Below, piece after piece: positions 39,701 through 49,800 of a stretch of DNA of 64,000 bases (its first letter is position 1; every line of letters begins with the position of its first letter). The stretch lies in the NCBI GenBank assembly GCA_030068145.1, contig JAPJBO010000400.1, positions 62,001 through 126,000 of the forward strand, written 5' to 3'. The stretch is from Diplonema papillatum. Taxonomy: Eukaryota; Euglenozoa; Diplonemea; Diplonemida; Diplonemidae. The notes beneath the pieces were generated by a model, which did not search any database, was not told where the DNA came from, and saw only the letters and a program-made list of their open reading frames with translations. A program made the position numbers and the translations under genes.

Positions 39701-40650
39701 ATGGGGTTGGCGTGTGCAGCACCAGTGCTTGAAGTACCAAAAGGGAAAGAGCGCGAGGAAGCAATCCTGCGAGCTGAGGGCAGCAAGTCGCGTTACGCGA
39801 GGGAGGTACCCTACTGGAATGGGGTGAATGCAAGAACGTGCTTCGAGTGGGTGGGAACAGGGGCTTGTTCCATGTTTGGGTTGCATTGGCCATCAATCTC
39901 CAAACAACGGCGTCTTTCCCTCTTTCCTTTATTTTTGTCGCATAAGATCGCAGATCTTAGAAGATTAATATATCCGACGAATACCTAACACTCGTTACAG
40001 GTTGAATAACCCCGTCGCTATCCCGAAAACATCGTAACTTCACCCCTCGGTTGCCCAGACGATTGTGACAAACACACCGAATCACTGCTTGACCTTTCTA
40101 CTTTCGATTTATGCATCACCCGCGACGGTGAAGACGAAGCAGCAGACGGAGCCAGTATACGCAGTAGGAGGAGGATGTATTATTTGAATTCACTCAACGA
40201 CAAGGGGCGGTCAGTGCTCCCTTCTTGATCAAAATCCCGGCTCCCGTTTGCGCGAGTTCTCTCCAGAGGCCCGAGACAAAGAAGCACTGCAGAAGCTGCC
40301 TACTTTTTGTGTCGAACACATGCAATTTGTCAAGAACAAAAACAGATCGATGGCAGCGTACTATCCTCACTCCCGTTAGATGAACAACACAGGTTTGAAG
40401 GAAGTGCGCACAAAAAAACGCGAGTGCAAGCGGTTGCCGCAAGGATGCCACCAACGCCAGCATGGGTCGAAAGTCTCGTCGCCTGCCCGTATCTGATTGA
40501 GATCTGTGTGACGTTCTCAGGGTTGTCTTCGTGGTCGTGAAACCGCGAGCACGAGGCAGGCCATTTTGTTTTCCTTCGAGCTGCTTCAGAGACGCACCGT
40601 GTCCGGGGAACAGTGCGTGTCTACCAAAATACTCGAGGGACTGCGTTGTG

Positions 40651-40850
40651 CTCATTTCGAAGGAGGCGAGAGGGGGAGAAAACAATACAACTACAAAGTG
40701 GGTCTTTTTTTTTGAACGCTTACGCCCGCCACTAAACCCAGATTTACCTATGTTTCGTGTGGGCTACAGCACATTTACCTCCTTTGATGTATCGCAACTG
40801 GCAGTCTCCTCAAGCATTTCCTACAAAGCAGGTGCGTATACAAAAAAAAA
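40651..40850 (+). repeat. Dispersed repeat family B, copy
   Basis: Full-length copy with TTCGAAGGAGGCGAGAGGGG, ACAATACAACTACAAAGTGG, GAACGCTTACGCCCGCCACT, AAACCCAGATTTACCT, GTGTGGGCTACAGCACATTT and TTCCTACAAAGCAG, followed by an A-rich run. Confidence 0.85.
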
Positions 40851-41028
40851 AAATACTCGGTTACTCCGTTGATAAAAGTTGGAGCGGGGGGGAGTGCAAG
40901 AACGTGCTTGGAAGGTGCACGTGCTCGGGGGGGGTCGTGCAATGTGTTCACAACGAAACGCCATCATTTTCTTTCAAAACAAGAGCTCTCTGAGAAGAGA
41001 GTTGAAGAATGGTTAAAGAGAAGCCAAA

Positions 41029-41067
<39 letters not shown>

Positions 41068-41157
41068 ACCCTCGGAAAGTGTACGGTTTGCTTGCCGAAT
41101 CGAACGGTGCTGTCACACCTTTTCGAACCCGAGGGGGCAAGACGAAGCTCCACGCTT

Positions 41158-41295
41158 TTTTTCGTAATAACAATTAATTGTAAACACGAAAGAGAACGCT
41201 GGCAGCGTGTTTGGGAGAAGTTTAGCCTACCGATCATATGCACTCACTATCACTCACTAACAGGCTAATCCTCCCCCGGCACGTACAAACAAAAG
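41158..41295 (+). repeat. Dispersed repeat family F, copy 2
   Basis: Matches 36955-37090; see that entry for the shared words. It directly follows a GA-dinucleotide run and an A/T-rich patch. Confidence 0.85.
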
Positions 41296-41737
41296 GCCAA
41301 CTCTGTGAACTGTCTGCTGTATCGTCACGGAAATACTGGGGTATGCGTATGTGTGTACCACCAAGTACTGCACGATGCAAGACGTAGATACCAGCAAGAT
41401 TCTGGGATCAGCCTGCGGAACCCGACCCGACGTGGTCCAACGGAGCGGCCGCCCGGCAACGAAACGTGGATCTTCATCCGTCACCCCTCTCAAATCCCGC
41501 TCCCTGGTAGCGTATTCGTTTTTTTTTTTTTCTTCTTTTTTTCAAACCCAAACCCTCGTTCTAGTTGGGGCCCCATAGTACTTTTGCTTTTATTTTTTCC
41601 TGTATCAAAAACCATTGCTTGCCTTCTTTTTTTTTTAACGCAAGAGAGGGGAGGGAGTCGACTTCAGCACGCACGACCCATCAAGGGACGTGGTGTCGCT
41701 TGCACCACTGCACACACGAAGGGCGCGGGGAAGGGAA

Positions 41738-42040
41738 AGCAAGAACATGCTTGGGATGGTATGTCCACATTTGCACCGTATTTCGGTTCTTTATGCCGTC
41801 CGCATAGGGCGGACCAGCGTCAGCGCGGAAGGCCAGCAGACAGGATACCTATAGCTGCAGGGGAGGGCCCCCACCTTTCGACCATGACCGAACAACGAAC
41901 TAAAATAGTGGAAGCGCCGCCCGGTGCTTCCGTCTGCACCGTGCGCCGGTTCTTTAAGCCACGGACACTCATCAGCGCGGTACCTGAGTGTCTGCAGCGC
42001 CGTGAGTGTGGTTCGTCAGGTAGCTGTTCGTAGCTCGTCA
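41738..42040 (+). repeat. Dispersed repeat family C, diverged copy
   Basis: Starts GCAAGAACATGCTTGGGATGG and contains the CACCGTATTTCGG, GGGCGGACC.GCGTCAGCGCGG and CAGCAGACAGGATA words, then a second pass of the middle part (CCGTCTGCACCGTGCG, CTCATCAGCGCGG) and the GTCAGGTAGCTGTTCGTAGC end. The repeated middle suggests an internal duplication or a nested copy. Confidence 0.75.
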
Positions 42041-43029
42041 CAGTTCAGAAAAGAGGGGGGGTTGAGTTAGTCTACCTTGGACCATATGGACGCGCGGCAG
42101 TGCACACATCCGACTGCATTTTCACAGAACCTCGCATCAAAGGCCTGGGTCAGCTTTGCTTGTTTGCACTCGTTCAATATCAAGACAACCTTCGACCCAC
42201 AGAAGGTTGGTAGGCTGCGGCAGGCCGTGACAACTTGCACTATCTCTTTGGACCACAAGATGCTTCAGTAGCGTGAGATTTGCTTGATTTTTGTAAACTG
42301 TCCCTGCACACACTTGTGTCCGACGTTTTTTCGTTTTATATTTAGCCTTTAGTTTGAGAGAGCTTGGCCCGCCGTTTCGGCGGGCTGGGACCCCTCCTTG
42401 TGAACGGCATCAGTGACGAACACTTTGCGGGGAAAATACTCGGAGGCACCGCCCGGTGCTTATCCGACGGAGGTTCGAGGGAGGAAGCAAAAGAACTGCA
42501 CAGTCGGGTCTTCTCGTGCATCCCGGCGAAACCCGCGATGTGGCCTCTGTTTTCGCGCGGGCGCACCTTCGGAATTCGCCACGGGCGCCCTTCCTCGACT
42601 GTGTTCAACAGCGGATGACTAGTCGTGAAAGAAATGGCAAGGGTAGGACGGCGCACCTCTCCCTGTTCCCGCTTGGAGTCTTTTCAACGGCTTCACGCGG
42701 GCGGCACTGAGATGACCTCAGGTGACACCACTGTCTCATCTTCAACCATACTTCAACTTACTTGTGTCGAGGATGAAATGGGCGGCACCGAGGAAAGCCT
42801 ATTGACGGGAGCCCAGTTTCGCGCGGTATAGAGCGGCTGCAGAGCCACGGGGCGTGCTTCGGGGTTCGACGCGCGTGCGCTAGCCACGAGCTCGCGGATA
42901 TGCACAGCACTTAGTAACAGTACACCACATACCAAAAACCACTACACGGAAGAGGATAGCATGTAGATGCATGTGCAGTAGCACCACAGCAGAACACACG
43001 CACATACGCAGTACCAGTACACGTGTAGA

Positions 43030-43345
43030 CCTGCTGCAGGTTTCACCTACAGCAACCTTGTTACGACTTTTGCTTCCTCTAGCTGAGAAACATTGCTTGG
43101 ATTCGGGCGCTGAACTTGTTGCCAAGAACGAGCTTCCCTCTCCCAAGCTCTATCCCACAGCCAATCGGTAGCAACGACGGGCGGTGTGTACAAATGGCAG
43201 GGGCGTAATCAGTGCAAGTTGATGAATTGCGCCTACTAGGCATTCCTCATTCAAGGAGAATAATTGCAATCATCGATCCTCACCACGACGCAAGTTCAAA
43301 AGATTTCCACCCTCTTCAAGATAGGTAGCCGGAAGGCTCTTAAAC
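43030..43345 (-). rRNA. 18S rRNA 3' fragment
   Basis: On the minus strand it reads as the end of small-subunit rRNA: GGATCGATGATTGCAATTAT, then GAATGAGGAATGCCTAGTAG, TTGTACACACCGCCCGTCG, GTCGTAACAAGGTTGCTGTA and GGTGAAACCTGCAGCAGG. The GCTGTAGGTGAA ending is the euglenozoan variant, as I recall it. It lies alone in intergenic DNA, bordered on both sides by GTAGATGCAT/CACCACG-rich repeats, with no rest of the rDNA unit, so it is a fragment. Confidence 0.9.
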
Positions 43346-43605
43346 TCGTTTAATGCGTAGTGTGCACAGTAGCACAGCACGTAGATGCATAGCACCACGT
43401 AGCAGTACCACACCTCGTATCATGTACGAGGGTCATCCACAGGTGGTTGCACTGACACCGCAGCTGCAAACGCTTGCAGGCGGATCAGGTGGACCGCTGG
43501 TATGGTGATCAAATCAGAGGTTTCCCCCTGCCTGCCTATTCCTCCACCTGCACGAATTTGCAGATTTGCGAAAGAATCTGCAAAACCAAACAAACAAAAC
43601 AGCAA

Positions 43606-43773
43606 GAATAGTTGAGTTGCAGCTCTTGACAAAGATAGATGGAAAAAAGAAGGCGTTTTTATTCTTCGCTTTTTCTCACGAACGGGGGGGTCGGTCCTGC
43701 TTTTGGCTTTGTAGGTTCTCCCGACTCCCCTATTCGTGGTCAGCACAAACTCAAGAGGTCTAGTCAACTATTC
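43606..43773. mobile_element. MITE-like inverted-repeat element, family D, copy 2
   Basis: Ends GAATAGTTGAG and TAGTCAACTATTC are inverted repeats enclosing about 145 bp. The right half (GACTCCC, CAAACTCAAGAGGTCTAGTC) resembles 30713-30856 and the partial copy near 31600. Sequence just outside the right end (CTGCAGTATTGGCATACTTTC) also matches 31632-31657, so the true element may extend further. Confidence 0.65.
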
Positions 43774-43865
43774 CCTGCAGTATTGGCATACTTTCAACAA
43801 AAACGGGGAAGAAAAAAAAACGTAAACGAAGCTGGGCCCTGTTGCGGAAAAGGGAGCCGATCCAC

Positions 43866-46800
43866 CTACGCATTTTTCGGGCTGCTGTTTTCGACGGGCT
43901 CCTCGACCTCGTCGGGGGCGTTTTTGAGGGCGGGCGGCGGCTCCTTCCGAGCGGCGCAGAAGATGTACGCGGCGGCGGCGGCGAGGACGAGCAGGAAGAT
44001 CGACCCCACGACGATGGCCACGATTTGGATCGCGGTCAGGCCGCCTTCGTCGTCGTCGTCGGCGCCGCTTACGGGCGGTTCCGCGGCGTCCGGCGAAGAG
44101 AACGGCGGTTCAACGGTCGCGTCGACAGCCAGGGACACCAACGCCGTTTCCTTCGGGAGCGTCTCGAGGAAGAACAGCGCGTTGGCGCGCATCCGCGCCA
44201 TCATGTGCAAGGCCGGAATATCGCCCGCCACGTCGAAAACGAGCGTGTGCTCCTCAGACGCCTCGCCGTCGGCGCCCTCCCAGGTGCACGAGGGGTAGCA
44301 CGCCCCTCCCGTCCGGCAGACCGACGCGAGCCGGGCCGTGGCGGGCGCGAGGATGATCTCGACGTACACCCGCAGGTCCTCCGCCGCGCGCAGGATGCCG
44401 ACCGAAGACGTCCGGGGTCCGGCCACGGTGACGGACAGGGCGCGGCCGAGGATCGGGCGTGCCGGCGGGCCGTTGTCGAGGTGCAGTTTTCGGAGCGAGA
44501 TGCCGCCCTCCCGCGCGCCCTTCGCCGACACCGCGAAGGTCGTCCCGGCGGCGACGCGCAGCAGGGCTCCAAACGCCTCGGGGACTAGCTCGAACGGGCT
44601 GCCTTCCCGGCCGCTAGCGGAGAACTCGAGCGTGCGCGCGGTCTGGTTCCACTCGAGGCCGCCGACGGAGAAGTCCGGCTTGCCGTCGTACGACGTGGCC
44701 CGGGCCGTCCCGACCGCGACCACCCGCTCCCCGCGGAACCCCGCAGTGGACACAGAGATGTTCAGCGACACGATCTGCACGTTTCCGGAGGACCGGGAAC
44801 GGATGTGAAGCGCGGTGCCGGCGGGGACAACGACGCGGGCAGGCAGTAGCTCGTCGAGGTTGACGTATTGGTTGAGGTCTTGCACCCTGAAGGTCAACTG
44901 GGTGTCGGTGATTGTGATTCCTGAGTTCGGGTTCGAGAAGCCTTGCACTCCGGCTTCTTGGAAGAAATTGATCCCTTTAGTGACGAATACGTCGACCAGT
45001 GTGCGGGGGACCAAGCCGGTGAACAACATGCCTTCCAACGAGACGTCATTCGCAAACTGCAACGAAACGGCCTCTCCGGAATCCCCGTCGATACCCACCG
45101 ATGGGTCGCTTCCCGACACAACACCAAGACCCTTCGCATCCGTGACCAGCGTGCTGTTGTCGCCTTCACTCGCCATGACTACTCTCGACAATCCTGTGTT
45201 TACAACCACCCCGCTCGAGCCTGTTCCGCTCAGGATAATCGTGCCGTACGTTCTCCCCTCCGTAGTCAGGTTCCCGACGACCAGCGACCGCACGAGCGCC
45301 GGCTGGTTGAAAATCACGGACACCGACTCCGCCACGGGCGCGCGATCCCCGTCGATCAACCCGCCGCCGCCCGCCTCGTCCTGGTCGGATGCGACGCCCA
45401 ACCCGCCGCCCTCGACGGCCAGCAGCGCGCCGTCCGCCCCGTTCGCGACGACGTTGACCGAGAACGGGCCGTCGCCGACGGTCCGCGTCCGCCAGCCGGC
45501 GAGGGCCGACTGGTTGAAGTCCAGCGTGTGGGTCACCCGGAACTGGTCCATCGCCGGCACCGGTCGGCGCGACGAGCGGAGGAGCGGCAGCTCCGCCCTG
45601 GTTTCGCCGAGGAACCTGGCCAAGTCGCACGCCAAGGTAGCCGCGAGGTACTCGTGCGCAAGCGTCATACCCGGTGCAGCCAGGTCTTGCTGCTCTGCCG
45701 GGTCCTCCGCGACGTTGAAGAAGCTGAACCGCCGCGTTTCGTAGTCGAACACCAGCTTCCACTCCGCCGCGGCTGCGATCGACACCGGAGGGGCCGGCTC
45801 GAAGGCCCTGCCGGTCACTTCGTGGTACCCGGGGTAGTGCCAGAACAGACTGTGCGGATACGCGTCGGAGCTCTGCACGCTCCCGTCCATCAGGGGGAGG
45901 AGCGAGGCCCCGTCGAGGGCCGTCGTGTTGGGCAAGGCCGCCCCCGCCAGGTCCGCGATCGTCTTGTACAAGTCGAGAACGGAAACTGGAGTGTCGACGA
46001 CGGTCGACTTGCTGACGTACTTCGGGTTCGCAGAGTAGGCGGCCATCGGCACTCGGAGCCCGCCTTCCGTCAGCTGCCCCTTCGCACCGGACACGGCACG
46101 CGTCTCGGGCTGCGGCAGGTAGCTGGTGCTCGACGACGCGAAGATGACGACTGTGTTCTCCGCCAGCGAGTGCCGCTCGTTCCGCGGGTCCTCCGTCTCG
46201 TCGACGAACGACACGACGCGGCCGACGAACTGGTCAAGCTGCTCGGTCAGCGCGGCGTGGACGGTCTGCTCCTGCGGGACGCCCATCAACGCGTATTTGA
46301 AGTGCAAGTCGATCCTCGAATGGTCCCGCTCCAAGGCGACTTTCCGGAAAGCGAACGGATGGACCAGCAAAAACGCGGGTTTCGTCCGGTTGTCACTGAG
46401 GTACTGGATGGTCGCGTCGGAAACGGCGTCGATGGCGTGTTTCGGAGCGTTCTGCAGGCGGGAGAGATGCGTGGTGGTGGAGCGAGCGAGGAAGACCGCG
46501 TCTATGTACTCGGCTGTGTACGACGCGGCGAACGCGTCCAGCGTCCCGTTGAAATCGCCGAAAGCTGGGGGGGAAAGGCTGGTGTCTGCCCGCGAAGGCG
46601 GTGAGTCGCCCTTCATCGACCCGCCGTACACGCGGTCGAACCCGTGCTCTTCCGTCAAATCCTCGAAGTCCTCGCCGACTTCGAAGTCGCCGATGAACGC
46701 GGTTTCGTAGCCGCTCGCGCGCAGAACCTCGGCGATGGTGACGTCCGCTGCTTTGATGACGCCTGACCCTGTCGGCCGCCCGTACAGCATCGTCTCGACG

Positions 46801-49800
46801 CCCCCTACGTTCAACGGCCCCTGCGTGTACCATCCGTGCCTCGCAGGGTACTTTCCCGTCAAGAACGCGGCCCGCGAAGGTGCGGACGATTGGCCGGAGG
46901 CGTACGCCCTGGTGAACGTGACGCCGTCGCTGGCGAGTCTGTCGATCGAAGGGGTGTACGCGTACGGGAACGAAGCGTTGCCCGAGAACGAGATGCTGGA
47001 GAGGTCCGACGGGGACAGGTCGTCCGCGAGGATCACGATGATGTTCGGCGGCCCGAAGCTGGGGACCACGCGCGTGATCTCGATCTCCTTCAACGCGATG
47101 CCGCCGTCCACGGAGGGCCACGCCGTCAAGGCGAGCCGGGTCCCGTTTCGCGGCTGGAGCTTGAAGCCGAAATACTCGAACATCAGCCGCAGCGGCACGT
47201 CCTCGCCGTTGTCCGGCGCATACGTCAAAATCGACCCCTGCAGAGACAGCGGCCCGGCCTTCCACCCGGAGCTCTCGCTGAACGGGTTCGGCCCCCCGAC
47301 GTGTGTGATGATGAACGACTCACGCGGCACCTGCTCTGACGGAATCACGACGTCGATGCGCTGCAGCGACACGCCACCGTCGATCGGCGACTCGGTGTGG
47401 AGAACCAGACGGGTGTGGGCGGGAATCGTAAGCGGGGTCGGGAGGAGTGACGAGAAAGTAAACGGCGTGTTGGATGACAGAGGGGTGAGCGTCATGCGCA
47501 TCGCCGACAACGAGATCCCCTTCGACGCGTCGGAAAAGGAGTTGAAGGCAGTAAACGGGTTCGCGCCGGAGATGTAGGTGAGGTGCACAACTTCCGTCAG
47601 TTCCGTGACGTTGGTCAGGAAGATACCGGAGAGCACGACATCCTTGTCGAACACGATGAACAGACCGTCTTGCAGGCGGCCGATCCGTTTGTCCTCTGCG
47701 CTCGCCGTTTCCGCGCCGGAAATAACGCCGAGCTCGCTCCGCGCTTCTCCGTCAAGTCCGAAGTACCCGACCAGTCTTCCTTGCTGCGCGCGTGCTCCGA
47801 CCGTGAGCGTGACGCCGTGCCGCACAAAACGCCACGCATTCTCCCCGCGGCCGCCCAGGAAGTCCTCAAACGAGTAGTTCGCGGTCCGCGAGGCGCTTGT
47901 CTGCAAAGCGTCGATCACGACCGACTTGACCGTGACGTTCGAGGTGAAGCTCACCAGCAAGTCTTCCCCCGCGCTTCCGTCGACCCGCCCCGAATCGTTT
48001 GCGGCACTGGTGGACACGCCCAGTCCCTCGGCCGTGACGTTCAGCACCGCTTGGTTGCCCAGCGCCTTGAGCTCTATCTCGACGCCGTCCGCTTCGAGCA
48101 CGGCCGCCGCCTTCCCGTCGGATCCGGGCGCCGCGCAGTCGAAGACCAGCGGCGCGTCGAACCCCGGCGGCGGGCTCAGCGTGACACCCGACGCCCGCAC
48201 CGTCGGGAGCAGCATGTCCTCCCCCGCTACCCACTCGCGCAGGAGGCTGGCGAGGGCCTTCGCTTGCTGGTGGAGGGCGAACGGCATCCGCGGGTGGACG
48301 AGGTCCACGGACAGACCCGGGTCGGCGGTGGCGTTGAACAGGGAAAAGGCGAGCGTCGCGTAGTCCAAAAAAAGCACCAAATCGCCGGAGAGCACGGCGG
48401 ACACCGGCTGGGCCTCCGCGGTGACCGCCGCGACGTGCCAGAACATGGGACGCTGCGTGGGGACGGCGGCAAGCGGGTTTGCCAACAGCGGGGAGAGATC
48501 CTCGCCGGCAACGGACGCGTTCGACGTGTTCACGCCGCCGATGGACGCGAGCGTTCGGAACAGATCGACCGTCGACACCGGTGCGTTCAGCGTGGAGCCG
48601 GCCGCCGGGCGGGTCGCCGTCAGCGCCCCCGATTTGAACAGCAGCGGCACCCCGACGTTGTCCGGCGTGACGCCGGCGCTGCCGCCCGTTGCGGACGTGA
48701 ACACGACGACCGTGTTCTCCATGAGCACCGCGCCCCTGTTTCGCGGGTCCTCTGTTTTTTCGAGGAAATCGACCACCCGCGCGGCGGCCGCGTCCACCAG
48801 CTCGCACCACGCCGCATCCCCTGGTGCCGCCGCTGAGTCGTTCACCGGCGCGGCGGCGTACTTCGCCGCCAGGTCCGGCCGCCCGCGGCCCCCGCGGCCG
48901 TAGTGCCCGAGCACAACGAACGCAGGGCGGGCTCTCGAAGCGTTCAAAAACGCGACCGCCGCGTCGGCGAGCGCGTCGGCGACGTGCTTCGGCGCGCCCA
49001 GCAGCAAGCCGGTGGCGGCGTCCGTGAACGGCGCGATGTTCTCGTCGATGTACTCCTGCGTGTACACACCGGCCCACGCGTCGAGCCCCCCGGCGAACGT
49101 CGGGTCCGAGAACCCCGCGACCCCGTCGGCAAAGTACGCCGCCGGATCGCCCAGCGCCGACCCGCCGTAGTTGCGGTCGAACCCGTGGTCCGAAACGACG
49201 GCCCGCGCCGATTCCGTGACCTGGAACTTCCCTACGCTCGCGGTCGCGTATCCAGCGGCGCGGAGGACTTCGGCGATGGTGGTCGTGGAGGCCAGCAGGC
49301 CCGTCCGGGCGCCGGCTTCGTCGACGACGAGCTGGGACTGCGCGCCCGCCGTGTTGAGTCTTCCCCCCGCGAACACCCTGGTGGCCCCGCTGCCCTGCCC
49401 CGTGAGCAGCGCGGCGCGGGCCGGCGCCGAAGAGGCGGCGGCGGCGTGCGCGGCGGCGAACACGGCGGCTTCGCCGGCGGCCCACCGCGAGAGCAGCGGC
49501 ATCACGGGCGTGCCGTCCGGCGACCGCAGCCCGACAGCCCGCCTCGGTATGTCGTCGGCCACGATGACGACAATGTTCGGCGGCTGCCCCGTCGGCATGC
49601 CGGACGTCGACAGGCTCATCGCCAGGAGCCCGGCGGCGCGGCTGGGCGAGGTGAACGCGAGGGTCGTCCCGCTCCGCACTTTGATGTTGATTTCGCCGAA
49701 CAGATTCATCGGCACCGACACGGTGCCGCTCTGCGAAGTCGGAGCGAACACCATCGTGCTCCCGTCAATCGACAACCCGCCCGTCGAAAACCCAGCGTGC

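Larger units (their letters stand above)
36607..42960. other. 6 kb repeat-rich intergenic DNA
   Basis: No gene supported. It contains a perfect 10-bp hairpin AGCCGTATCA/TGATACGGCT (36872-36897); family F copies (36955-37090 and 41158-41295); family C copies (39365-39700 and 41738-42040, heads at 39829 and 40897); a family B copy (40651-40850); and a GA-dinucleotide run (41036-41066). Stretches such as 37100-38300 and 42060-42900 show nothing I can name. Confidence 0.55.

Noticed and set aside
40194-40685. 163-codon minus-strand frame
   Set aside because: Its first part is family B repeat and the rest has no recognisable features.
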